From: Phaeosaccion multiseriatum
Taxonomy: Eukaryota > Ochrophyta, other classes
Length of the DNA stretch: 64,000 nt
Direction: 5' to 3'
Assembly: GCA_965112735.1 (NCBI GenBank)
Contig: OZ218953.1
Span: 3,658,001-3,722,000 of the forward strand
Made by a program: the position numbers and the translations under genes
Shown here: positions 11,327-23,509 of the stretch, one piece after another
Layout of the letters: every line of letters begins with the position of its first letter
Numbering within the stretch: position 1 is the first letter of the stretch
Notes under the pieces: generated by a model
Told to the model about the DNA's origin: nothing
Database searches by the model: none
The model's input: only the letters and a program-made list of their open reading frames with translations

Positions 11327-14300
11327 CTATGAGAGCAAAACGAGGGCGGGGTTTCCCGGAGAGGCGTTCTCCTTCCTCTTGAGGGTGTCTGGGGCGTCCT
11401 CTGCGTCCACGTCGTAGACCTTGACCTCATCCAGGCTCAGCGCCTTGGTAATGTACTCGAGGTTCTGCTTCAGGATGGCCTGTGCAGTGTGTGCAGTGGT
11501 GAGGTGGAGTGAAGGGGAGAGAGAACGGACGGCGCCCGACCGGGGAGAGGACAGAGCGAGAGGGGGAGGAGGAGAAGGGATGGGGGCCGATGGTGGGGTC
11601 AGGGCGATGACGTGGCGACTGAGCCAACAACACAGCAAGGAGAAGCCCTCTGACTGGTGTGGTCCAACCGACCGTGTGTGGGCAGAGTTGACCACAACAA
11701 GGTGCATCACTATAATAACAAAAAAAAAGGTGCTCAGAAAAAAGCTGGTTTTGTCGCCCATCAAGTGAGTAAACACTGTTGACGAAAGACTAATCACTAT
11801 TCATCATTGCATCACTCCCCTCGCCACCCCTTGGAAAAGCAAAAAGGCAAAGCTCGCGCTTCTTGCCTCACCTCCTGATCGATAGGGATGCTCACGTCCA
11901 GTGCATCCGCTCCAATGGCGTCGCACTCAAGCTACGCAAGAGGGAAGAGAGAAGAGAGAAGTGTGGGCAAAGGTCGACAAGGGTGACGGGTGGCTTACTC
12001 ACAGTGAATATGACTGACCAGAGCTCAGGACAGGGCGGATAGGCACATCCGGTGGGGCGGTCTTGTCCCTTGTCCATTCGTCCTTCGCCCAGCCCTCTAC
12101 CCTCTGCCCTGTCTGCCGCTCACACACCCTCACGCACTCACGCACTCACGCACCCACGCCGTCACTCACCTTGGTGAAGGAGGCGAACTGCATCTTCTGT
12201 TGCGCGTCCTTCTTGGCGAACTTTCCCTCCTTGCACCACTCCTTCATGTGCTGAGTGATGTTCGAGGGCAGCTTGCCGTCTGCGCCAAGCAGCCCCTGCA
12301 GGAAGTGCAGCACATCCACCTGTGGACGAGAGGAGGGGGGGAGGGGAGAGGAGAGGAGAGGAGAGGAGGGGAGATGGGAGAGTGTGGCAGCAGAAGGGCA
12401 GGGGGGGCAGAAGAAGTTGGCAGGCAGTTGGTGATACAGGAGCAGCACTCGCTCCGAGCGACGTGACATTACAAATAACCAAAAGCCACCGCATCCCTCA
12501 GTCACGCGCCGTCAAGCCCTCGACGAACTGACAGCCCTGATCCTACGCACACACGCACGCACACACATACCTTCCAAGCCGGGTACTCGGTGGCGATGAA
12601 GAAGTGTGCCTTCTTCTGGTCGGGCTTTCCCTTGCTCTGCACCTTGAAGGCAATTGACAAGGCCCGCTGCAGGAAGTCCGAACTGCGAGTCAGGCGCACG
12701 TCAGGCTCGCCAAGATCCGGCCAAGCCGCCTGGATGGGGTGGATGGGTGGGTGGGTAGGTACACACGAGGGAATGATCAGATGGAGTTAGAATGGAGATC
12801 AGAACGGGAAGAGGGAAGATACAAGAGAGGTGGGTGGGTGTGGGTGTAGGAGTTGGGGGGGGGTGGGAGCATCATCGGAGAAGGGATAAGGGGGGGGGGG
12901 GAGGAAGAAGAACAATACACACGCACGCACACACACAAGATAGGAGGGAGCTAGAGAGTGGACTCGCCTGAAGGACAGAGCCCTCCTTGCCCAGGAGCTT
13001 CCACATGTGTTCCGCGTAGTGCGGACAGATGGGGGAGATGAGCAGGGTCTGTGGGGCAAGAAAGGGGAGGAGGGTGGTTGGTTGCTTGTTAGTTGGAAGA
13101 GGAGGGGGGGGGAGGACCCAACCTGGCTGACCGCGACCGACCGTCCGACCGTCCGACCGTCCGACCGACCTACCGACCTACCTGGACTTCAATGAAGAGC
13201 AGCATGAGGTCCTTGAGGGGCAGCACGTTGGAGCGCGTGCACCAGTCGCGGTAGAAGTCACGCGCGATCTGAGGAGAGAGAGAGAGAGAGCAGCAGCAGC
13301 AGCACGGAGGTGGGGCGGGGCGGGGAGGGTGTCAAGAGAAGGCGACAAGCAGGCAAGACAGGCAGACAGACAGGCAGATCGGTAGACAGGCAGGTGGGCG
13401 GACAGGCCGGAATGTACACCTTCCTCCCTCCTTCCTTCCCCCCACCTGCAGCAGGTTGAAGCCGGTCTGCAGCCCGTCCCTCCACAGCATTCTGCTGAAG
13501 TTGTCCTTCGTCTTGAGTACGAGAACCTTGAGCTGGTTCAAGAAGGCCTGCTCCACAAAGGCGGTGGGAGAGCCCTCACCCAGCTGCGATGGGGAGATGG
13601 ATGGCAGTCAATGGGAGGGGGGATGGCGGTTTGGAGGGAGTTGTGACATGGGCACACACGCACACCGCGGAGGTTGGGGGAAGGGGGGGGAGGATGGAAG
13701 GACAGAGGGGCGAGAGGAGGAGCGTTGTCATCCCCACTCACGCACGCACACACGCCCCCGCACCTTTCCCTCCTTAGCCTCCACGAGCGTGAGGGCCATC
13801 CACTCCTCCTCCTTCCACAGCTTGAGGATGGCGGAATTGGCGACGCTGATGGCGAAGTTCGCGTCCTCCATGGAGTCTCCTGCTCGCAAACACACGCACA
13901 CACGCACACACACAAGTCAGGCGAACAGCACAGGGCGGCGAGGACGGCGTGGCAAGCAGACAAGAGAGGTGGAAGCAGACACCCCCCCCCCCCCAAACCC
14001 GACGCACGCACGCACCCACGCACACACCCACGCACACACCCACGCACGCACCTGCGTCCGCCAAGGCGAACCGTGTAGCATCGGCCCCGAACTTGGCCAC
14101 GCACCCCTCCAGCATCAGGAAGTTGCCCTGTCGTAATGTATATAGAGAGAGAGTGGAGCGGGGCAGTGGTGGGCCACGCAAGCACGCACACGCACAGAAG
14201 AGCAGGCGGAAAGGTGGTGGCGGCAGGGCGTCAGGAGAGGAAGGGGGGCGGGGGGGCGTGATTGGCGCTGTGGGGGGTATCAGGGACCAGCCCAATTCCA

Positions 14301-17300
14301 GTTTGAGCAGCAGCACCTCCCCACCTGTCCTCGAGCAGTGCACATCCATCCACCTACCCATCCACCCATGCACGCACGCACGCACGCACGCACGCACTGC
14401 CTCACCTTGCTCTTGCTCATCTTCTCCGAGTCGACAAGCACGTGCCCGTTGGTCCAGTAGCCCCTCGGCCACAGCTCGGGCCGCTCCTCCCAGATGGCTG
14501 CGTGGCTGTACAGCGCCATGGTGAGGTGGTTGCCGATGAGGTCCTTGGCGCTGCAGCGAAGGTCCATGGGGTACCAGTACTCGAACTCCGTCCTGTGGAG
14601 AACCAACACGCCAACATGCCAATACAAAAACACAAGCCGAAGCGGCAGCAGCAGCAGCGGCGGCGGCAGTATCCAAGCGTGAGGCGAGCGATGCGGCATG
14701 GACGGCACCGAGCGAAACAACAACAAAAACACCCAATAGAAATACTACCAAGTCGCACGCATAACCCCCCTCAGCCAACCCATCCATCGCCGCAGACAGG
14801 CCTCACCCGCCCTTGTCCCTCACTTACCTCATCTTGTCCAGCAGGGGTAAGGCAATGCTGCTGTCCTCTGGTGCGGGCCCCCTGAGAAAGATGTAGTCCC
14901 ACACGGCGTCCGTCATCATATCGGGACTCACGTCCACAGGCCGGGGCTTGGAGCCATCCTAAGGGTAGATAGGTGGGTAGATAGATGGACAGGTAGGTAC
15001 GTAGGTAGGTGGGTAGGTAGGTAGGTAGGTAGAACCGACAAGCGGGCATTGGGGGGGGGGTAGTGGAAGCGGTTACTTCACTTACTCACGGCTGTGCTTG
15101 GGCGCACTCTCAGCATTTTAAGCACTTCAAGCACTCCAAGCACCACATAGGAGAGCACCGCTGCCCAGGATTATCTCGTCCCTCTGTCACAACAATGCCT
15201 CCGTGTCCAGCAGTCACTTGCAAGCACGCACACACTCACCATGTTGTTCTCTCCGTGCAGCAGGTGCGCGATGGTGTAGTAGGCCATGTATATGGTGGAG
15301 TCGGACAGAGACTCGATCACCCACTGCTCGTCCCACGGGAGCTGCGCAAGTCAAAAAGAGCACCACGAGTCAATGAATGGATGGATCAACAAGTCAGTGA
15401 GTGAGTGAGTGAGTGAGTGAGTGAGTGCGTGAGTGAGTGGTGTGAGTGAGTGAGTGAGTGAACGGGTGAGTGGGTGAGTGGGTGAGCAGCGTGCACGTCA
15501 CCCCAATCCCCCCGCCTGCCTCTGCCCGACAGAACCGACCTTAGTTCCTAGACCGAAGAGCCTCGTGCAAGCCCACTCCTTGAGCCAGCCCAGGGTCAGG
15601 TTGAAGGCGTCCAGCGCCGCGGGGTTGTACGTCTCGAAGGAATCCGAGTTGACGTGCTTGACCACGCTCTCCCTCCAGTTGTCCTCTCCGTAGGGGATGT
15701 ACCACTGGTCGGTCAGCGCCACAATGCACTCGTCTCTACTGCGGGAGATGACTTGGCTCTCGGGCTCGTAGTAGCCGAACGCTGTTGTTGGTTGCGGCAC
15801 GTCAGAAGAATCAGAAGAGTCAGCGGTGTCAGGAGTATCGGGGGGAAGAGCCACAGCACGACCGCAGGAGGGGCTCATCGCGGGTGACGAAGGGGACCTT
15901 TTGGTCTACAACCTGGTACAGACAAGTTTCGCCCGTCTCCCTGCCTCCCTGCCGACCTGCCTGTCTATCTGTCTGCCTGCCTGCCTGATCGCATTGACCG
16001 CCTGTTCTGGACAGAGAAGTTTCGCCAGTCTGCCTGCCTGCCTGCCTGTCTGCCTGCCTGATCGCACTGGCCACTTGGCTGACTCGCTCACCTGTTCCTG
16101 CCTTGATCATCTCCGCCCGAATCAGGGGCTTGGCGTCGCACACCTTGAGGCCCTTGTGCTCCCCTACGACCATGACGCCTTCGTAGAAGCCCTTGAGGTA
16201 CACCTGTGTCATGTCAAGCAATGTCAATCAATGCCAAAAGCAAATGCAAAAGGGTGATAACGATGCGGCCGGACAAGGACCAAACAAAAGGAGAGCGAAG
16301 CGCGTCAGGGTTAGTGTCACGCGAGTGGGTGGGGGAAAGGGAAAGGCGTAGGCCAAAAACAGACCAACCCAAGCATGATGACACACACACAGAGAGAGAC
16401 GGAGAGAGAGGGAGAGGGAGAGACAACGGGAGAGAGAGAGAGAGAGAGAGGGAGAGAGGGCAGCGACAAAAAGGAGTCCCACCAGTGCCCATCTCTCACC
16501 TCTTCCTTGGCGGCCTTGAGCTTCTCTGTGTCCTTGCAGCTCTTAATCTTGAGCTTGTCGCACATGAACTGCGCGGAGGCGGTGCCATAGCCCGGTATGT
16601 CAATAATGGGCACGACCTCGAAGGGCATGACCATCTCGTCAGTGAGTCCGAACTTCTCTCTGTACAGAGGCTTCTCCTTGAGCTCCAGCAGCGCGGCGTA
16701 GTCATCGGGCGCGTCGGACGGGACAGACGTCACCACGCCGGTACCCTATGTGTGTGTGTGCGTGTGTGTGTGTGGGTGCGTAAGTGTGGGGAGGGGTTGG
16801 TTAGAGCAGCGAAGAGTGTTGTGCGGGGCGGGAGACTGTGCTGCGGCTGTGTTGTGCGGTGGTGACTGGTTGCTCACAGAGCCACAGAGCGACAGAGAGT
16901 GGACATGTAGAGTACTATCAGAGCAGGAGGAAAGGAATGGAGCATATTTGCGCCTCAACACAGAAAAGAGAGGAGCCTCAGAGCACGACTGACACGGAGC
17001 ACTCAATCATCCGCTCGAGTCTGTCTCGACACGCACGGCACGAACACGCCATGCAACGCACTCACCTTGCCCATGGAGATGGTGAGGAGAGGGAGCGTGT
17101 ACACAACGTCGTACGTGGCGTTCGGGGCCTACGCACGGGACAGGCAGACGGGCAGCAGAGGCATTGGATGGGTAAGAGTGAGGTCCGTCGGAGCGAGGTC
17201 AGAGCGAGGTCAGAGCGAGGTTAGTTAGGCAGGGCGAAAGGGCACCTCATGCCTCACCTTGAGCGGCAGGCCCAGCAGGTCGCTACCCAGGATGCCGTCG

Positions 17301-20300
17301 AGCAGGCAGCAGCTCTCGCCCCACTTCTTCGTCAGGTCTTGGTGGGCCATGCCGCGGGCCGCGCGGGCGGACATGATGAGCACGTCGTCGTCGGCCATCT
17401 GTGAGTGAGTAATCAGTCAGTGAGTGAGTGAGTGAGTGAATGAGTAAGTGAGTGAGTCAATCAGTCAGTCATCTGGCAGTGAGTCGGGAAGGGCACTCCA
17501 GCAGGAGGAGGCCAAGGGCAGGAACGCGGCGCCAGCGCTCACACACAGAGGGCTCCAACATGGCTACAGAGACAAACAACCGTACCGAAGAAACGAAACA
17601 CGCGTGCTGTCGTATCACTAACTGCTACATCATCCCCCCCCTCCCACCCTCCCTCCCTCCGCTGCTGCTCACCTCGTAGGCGCCGTACTTCCCTTCGGGC
17701 AGCACGAAGCAGTTGGTCTGTCCGTACATCGTCTCAGGGCGGAGCGTGGCCGGGGCAAGGAACACATTGCGACCCTCCAGCGCGGCTTTGAGCTTGTCGT
17801 GCTTGTCCAAGGAGGTGACGCGGAGCTTCACAATAGTGTATTCTTGTGGACCCACGCCCTCTCCGCTGGCTCGGTCGTGGTCCAGACAGACCTGTGAGGG
17901 GCCAAGAAATAGGACGATTTTGGTTCGTAGGATTGTGGGGGGAGTGGGAGGGAGAGGGGAAAGTGGTCCGCAAGGGGGAACAGTAACGTACTTAGCCACA
18001 CACTGGGGGTGGAGGGGGTAGAAGACCTTGAGAAGGGGGGAAGGAAGCCCTCAGCTGGGTGAGCGTGAAGGGGCTATCGCTGCCTGCATGACTCGGCACC
18101 AGAAACACTAGTGCGTCTTAGTGCGTCAGACGGTGTGTCCGATACCGCCACCAGGTAATGTCCGTATCCCGCCTGACACCATGTACTGACCTGGCCATCA
18201 ACGGTGGAGTACACGTTGGCCCTCTTGCCGAAGCGGATCTTGTCCCGTTTCTTGAGCGTGTTGAACTGCCAGCGGATGAAACGGTCGTAGAAGGGGTTGG
18301 CCGACGTCGTGATGAAGCTGCTCTCACCGGCAGAGGATGGGATGGGGGGTGAAGGGAGGGAGAAGGAGGAGGAGGAGGAGGAGGAGGACGAGGAGGAAAG
18401 AGTGAAACCACACGGATCAGAAGAGCCCAGAGCCGAGCGCTATGGAGAGGGGGAGGAGACGCGCAAGACCAATGGCCGATGACCTACACCACCATCAGCG
18501 ACTACCCTCAAGTGCTCTCAAGATAGGTGCCCATTCGCAAGTCAAGTTCCTGTCTACGGACCGACCCCGACCGACCTTCTCCGCCAGTCCACGCCGGAGC
18601 CAAACTTCTTCATGTCCTGCTTCCCCAGCGGGGGGAAGAACTCCAGCCACTGCGAGGCAGCAGGCCGCACACACACACACACACACAGAGATGAGACGAT
18701 TACACGCAAAGGCCCCTCGCTCGCGAGGATGGGACGAGAGAGTTGTTGGCCGTGACACACAACACATGACAAGACTGCACTGAAGCAAAGACAAACTGCA
18801 ATGAAGCAAAGACAAAAAGACAAATGTCTTACAAGTTCGCCAATGTATTGTGTGTACGGAGGGGCATGAGGAGCGAGAGCTGTGGAAGGGGGATGGAGCG
18901 TGGGACTAGGGTGGGTTGGGCTTCTCATCTAACCTTCATTGGGTCCTGGAAGGCCGGGATGTCGCTCTCCGGCACCATTTGCTTCATGATGTCCCACTGC
19001 AGAAGTAAGTAAAAGCAGTTAACGTGGATGGGCAGAGCGGAAGGAAAGGGAGGGAGCAAGTACGTCACCCCCGGTCCGTGAGATAGCGTTGGGTGTGTGT
19101 CTCCAGGGAATCACAGCTGGCAGTACCAGGAGGAGTGGACCAACACTTCAGTTTCATGATCCAACGCGACTTTAGACTTTGTACCGCTCCTACCCAACCA
19201 CCCACCGGCTCAACCATCCGCTTACCCACCCATCCACCCACCCATCCACCCATCCACCCATCCACCCATCCATCCATCAAACACACCCACAAACCTGGTA
19301 GCTGGTGCCCGTCTTGGCCACAAGCTTGGCCTTCTTTCCCTTACTCTTGTCGGCCACCTTCACCTCGGAGCCGCTCTGCGCCGCTTTGCTCTTGGCTGCT
19401 GCCTGGGCCTCCGCCTCCTGCTCCTCCTCCGAAGGGAACTTGGGCGGGTTGCCGTACTTGGTCATCTCCGTGCGTAGGCGACCCGCGGCGGCCTGGATGG
19501 GCATGCCTGTGCAGTGGAAGGCGAAGGGGAAGAGCGCGTTCTTGCCCTGGCGCATGTGCATGGAGGAGGAGGTTACGAGGCGTGTGGGGGAGGGGAGGTG
19601 AGGAGAGGAGAGGCGGGGTCGCGGGGGGTGTGAGGAGCGGAGAAGGGAAGTTGTACAGGTCCGCCTTTGAACCTCTGCCGAGGTAATTGCGCCAGATGTG
19701 AGCGAGCAAGTATTCTTCGCAGCCTTCCGCCAGCCTCACTCCCTGCGGCTGTGCTGTGCTCGCCGATGGACTAGGCCTGTTTTCCCTCCCCTTCCCTTCC
19801 CTTCATTCCTCCTTCCTTTCTCCCCTCCCTTCTCTGCCCGCCTGCCGGCCAGCCTGCCAGCAGCGCGCACGCACGCACGCACGCAATCACGTACCTGCAT
19901 CCTCTGGAACTGCACCATGAACTCGGCCTTGGTGAGCGAGTAGGCGTGGCCCAGGTGCAGCTTGCCGTTCATGTAAGGGTAGGGGAAGGTCACCATGAAC
20001 TGCCATCAAATCGAATGGCGTATGGTATGCAGGGCAAGCAGTCCCATACAGAGGGGCCAAGGGGAACAATGGAGGGCGTGAGGGTGAGCGGTGTGGGTGG
20101 ACAAGGGTGGAGCCAGTGAGGGCTACGCGGGAGTGAAGCACGCAGAAGGGATGTGCCTTCCCTTCGAGGCGAGGGAGAGGACTCAAGTCAGGAGCAAAAC
20201 GGCGTGCAGAGTGAGTGGCAAGGCACAGATATGATGCTCCAACCAGTCCAAGCAAAGCAATCACTTCACACTGCATCAGTGAGGAGAGGGGGGGAGGCAT

Positions 20301-20754
20301 GTGCTCTTCCTTGTCTCTCGCTCACCTTTGGCTTTGGTGTGCCGTCCTCCAGGAACTCGGCTTCCGCCTGAAAGACCTTGAGCTGCTCCCAAAGCTCCTG
20401 TGCAGGCGCCTCGAACGACTGCAGATGGTCCCGCCGCGCAGTTCCTCCCCCTCCGCCTGGCACCGCTCGTCCCTCTGGGTCTGCTGCAGACGCTGCTGCA
20501 CCAGCCTTTCCCTTCCCCTTTGCTCCGTCAGAAGCCGCACCTTTCGCTTTGCCTCCTCCCCCCCCTCCTTTTCCGCCCTTCCCCGCCTTTGCAACAGCAG
20601 GAGCAGCAGGAGCAGCAGCAGGAGTGGAAGGAGCCGCAGAGGGAGGAGCTGGGGGGGGGCCCTCTCCATCAATTGCAATCGCACTGAACTTATCTGTGGT
20701 GGATACCATGAACCCCTCCCGTGGGGCCTCCCCCTCCTCTACCCAGTCGTTCAT
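11327..20754 (-). CDS. Cytosolic leucyl-tRNA synthetase
   Basis: Charges tRNA-Leu with leucine. There are 24 exons (high to low): 20754-20326, 19999-19895, 19546-19295, 18996-18934, 18649-18576, 18317-18191, 17891-17673, 17398-17258, 17128-17066, 16745-16500, 16203-16092, 15781-15540, 15341-15240, 14958-14828, 14592-14406, 14127-14052, 13879-13764, 13583-13446, 13268-13182, 13048-12968, 12729-12571, 12319-12170, 11931-11872, 11479-11327. All junctions are in frame, giving about 1,170 residues, normal for the eukaryotic cytosolic form. The class I HIGH motif is HLGH (158-161), after PYPYMNGK. The editing domain has TLRPETMYG and [20 protein letters not shown] is at 826-830. The KSKGKKAK insert before WDIMK is typical of the archaeal/eukaryotic type. 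An Ala/Gly/Lys-rich linker occupies residues 30-100. The start at 20754 has A at -3; MVSTTDKF at 20709 is an alternative. Intron 20 has a GC donor. Confidence 0.95.
15388..15485. repeat. GAGT microsatellite in a leucyl-tRNA synthetase intron
   Basis: (GAGT)n with a few substitutions, wholly inside the intron between the exons at 15540-15781 and 15240-15341. Confidence 0.88.
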
Positions 20755-21190
20755 TTTCCCTCTCCGTTCCTTTATCTCTCCCCAAACAACGCAAATGGCC
20801 ACGGATCTTTTTCGATATCAATTTTCAGGAAGCTGAAACGGAAACTGAAAGTATCGATCCCCCACCACGAACGAAGGTCAAAAGACTATACACATGTGTG
20901 AGTTGGTTTAGACAGCTCTGAGAAAGCTTCGCGCATCTCCTCTGCGTTAGAATACGGTGCGGGGAGGGCAGGCCTTCGCCTGCCACGGGTTCGTTCGTCA
21001 TCCAATGACGGCGATCCGCCTCAAAGGGTCCTACCTCGCGAGGGGCCGATGGGGGGTAGATAATCGCTCTTCAACGGAGGGAAGCTGCTGCTGTTGCTGC
21101 TGCTGCTGCTGCCGTAAGGAGAAACGGGCCAAGAGGCGTCTTTGCCGCGCCACTGCTACAGCACCAGCAGTGGGGAGGAGGAGGAGGTGG
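20755..21190. promoter_or_regulatory. Divergent intergenic region, leucyl-tRNA synthetase / TraB gene
   Basis: The 436 bp between two divergent start codons should hold both promoters and 5' leaders. It includes an in-frame extension of the TraB gene back to an ATG at 21005 with a (TGC)n run encoding polycysteine, which I treat as untranslated. No clear TATA box is visible. Confidence 0.45.
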
Positions 21191-23302
21191 ATGAACACAG
21201 AGAATGCTACGGCAGGCTCGGTGCTGTTGACGGGGCTTTTGGTACTGCTTTGTATGGCTCGCCAGGCAGTCGCCTTCGTCACGACGGGAGCGAACGTGCC
21301 GACGTACAGGATCGAGTTGCCGACAAGGGGCAGTAGCAGCAGCAGCATTGGAGAGAGGGGAAGTAGATCCGTCTCTTACCATCAGCATTGGAGCGAAAGT
21401 GGGGAAGCGGGGACTGCTGCAGCGGCAGCAGAAGGCGGCGGCGGTCTAGCTGCTACAGATGGTACAGATAGTGTGGAGCTAGGGAGTTGGGGGAGCAGCA
21501 ATCGACGGCAGCTGCTGCAAAGAGTGGGAGCCGGGATAACAGCGGGGGCGGGAGCGGCGGCTCTGATGCCGGCGGAGTGGCCATGGGGCGGGGAGAGCGG
21601 CGGCAGTGTGGCCTCTGCGGCGGACAATACATTATTGTGTGATGACGCCGTCTCTCACCTAATAGACCCGAACAGCAAGAGGGAAGTGTACATAGGTGAG
21701 TGAGTGAGTGATTGTGGGAGCGTCAGGCCACAGTGTCGGGCGAGCACCCCCGCGGAGAGAAGATGTATGGGCACAAGCAGACATTGGACACCTCGAGCAC
21801 TTATTATATGCCGAGACTGAGTCTTGTGACAGCCTGAGCTCTGCCCTGGCTGCTTTGTGTGAGCGTCAGAGTTGGTCGCTCAGGAACGCTTGCCCCGGAG
21901 GGAAGTTGCTCCCCCCCTGACTTGCTTCGACGGACACATATTTCTGCTGGCTGACGATGCTGCCCCCCCCCCCCCCTCCCCCACACCCCTTGGCAATGCC
22001 CGCCCTCGCCTCTTCTCTCGTGTCCCCAGTGGGCACCGCTCACATCAGCAACATCAGCGCGCTGCTGGTGCAGGACACCATTCGCTTGGTGCGGCCTGAC
22101 ACCGTCATGCTCGAGCTGGACGCCTCCCGAGTGTCTAACAGCACGTCGGTGGGGCCGCCATCAGCCAGCAGCACCCGAGGCAGCAGCAGCAGCAGTAGCG
22201 GTAGCGGGGGAGGGAGAAGTAGCAGAAGCGGGGGCGGTGTGGCGCAGCGGTCGCTCATGATGGACATTCTCGACCCGCGCACCTCCTGGGGGGAGAAGGT
22301 GGTGAACATCCGGGCGGCGGTGGTGGGCAACGCCATCAGCAACCTGTACACATCGCTGGACCGCATGGGCTTCAGCAGCGGGGATGAGTTCGTAGTGGCG
22401 GCTCGGGAGGCGAGGGGCATTGGTGCCGATGTGCTGCTTGGGGACAGGGACTTGCGCGTGACTCTGCGGCGGCTGTCGGAGGCGCTGAGCGGGGGCATGT
22501 CGGTGAACATTAACAACTTGGGGGAGAATTACCTGCGTCTGCCCGAGGCCAAGACCCTGGAGGCCGCTGGCCCGGACATTCAGGAGATCTCGAGGACAGT
22601 GGAGGTGCGCGCACGTGTGTATGTGTGTGTGTGTGTGTGTGCGTGTGTTTGTGTGTGTGTGTTTGTGTGTTGATGATCCATGGAGCCTCGTGAACTCACA
22701 TTGGTTGGGGTGTAGGCAGGATATTGTAGTACGCTGGTTCCGTGCGTAGGTGCTGCTGGAAGGGTGGTTAGTGCCCTCATTCCATCTGATGGGACGGGGC
22801 CGAAGATGTTGATGCCTTCCTTCTGTCTTGACCATCCTCCCTCACCCCCTCCCCCCCCTTCCCACCCTCCCAGATGCTGAAGCAGCGACGGACGGTGCGG
22901 GCGATTATGAGCGAGATTCAGATGGAAGCGCCCGACCTTTACAACGCAATGGTCAAGGAGCGCGACGAGTACATGGCCAACTCGCTACTGCAGAGCAAGG
23001 GCAGGAAGATGGTGGCTGTGGTTGGCATCGCCCATATGGACGGGATTGAGCGCTTCCTCCAGTGGCGCAGAGTGGACTGCGGCATGCGCATGAAGCGGGA
23101 TGGTACGGTCATTTCCACCACGGGGGGCTCCCGGGCAGCAGCGCAGATGCCGGACAGCAGCGACAGCAGCAGCCCGAGTGGCTTCAGCGTCGGCGGGGGC
23201 AGCAGCGGGCGGAGCAGCAGTAGCTTCAGCAGCAGCAGCAGCAGCCGCACCAGGCCGGACAGCAGCGGGCGGAGCAGCAGCAGCTTCAGCAACAGCTACT
23301 GA
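21191..23302 (+). CDS. TraB-domain protein with plastid and thylakoid-lumen-type targeting signals
   Basis: Three exons, 21191-21695, 22030-22604 and 22874-23302, join in frame to about 502 residues. The N-terminus is a signal peptide (hydrophobic residues 10-22) ending Ala-Val-Ala/Phe-29, matching the Phe-containing cleavage site of complex-plastid precursors. A Ser/Gly-rich transit-like stretch follows, then twin arginines at 105-106, a Gly/Ala hydrophobic segment and an Ala-Ser-Ala-Ala site, which looks like a thylakoid Tat signal. The TraB/PrgY domain begins with YIVGTAHIS (GTAH at 170-173) and PDTVMLELDASR, and ends with NRYMA-like DEYMANSLL and VVAVVGIAHMDGI. The C-terminus is a polyserine/glycine tail. 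TraB domains are related to Tiki-type metalloproteases; the substrate here is unknown. Lumen location is inferred. If the start is the ATG at 21005, the signal peptide would be internal. Confidence 0.85.
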
Positions 23303-23509
23303 GGGGTGCAGGGGAGGGCGGCGCCCGCCCCTTGTTTCTACAGACCTCTGACGAGCCGAGAATTTGCTCGAGATGAGTACTTACTTTAGATCACAGCGTT
23401 TACCTTGCTCCTAATTTTATGTATTATCTGGTTCTTTCAAAAATAAATAAATGAAACAGTAAAACAACACGCTTCTTTGTTTCAATAGGGAGGCTATCAC
23501 CACACCAGG
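23303..23509. terminator. Convergent 3' ends with polyadenylation-type signals
   Basis: The 207 bp between two convergent stop codons is AT-rich compared with its surroundings. It contains overlapping AATAAA hexamers on the plus strand near 23443-23452, suited to 3' processing of the TraB transcript. Confidence 0.6.

Noticed and set aside
20755-20802. Longer start of leucyl-tRNA synthetase at 20802
   Set aside because: The codon there is GTG; the first ATG in frame is 20754 with A at -3.
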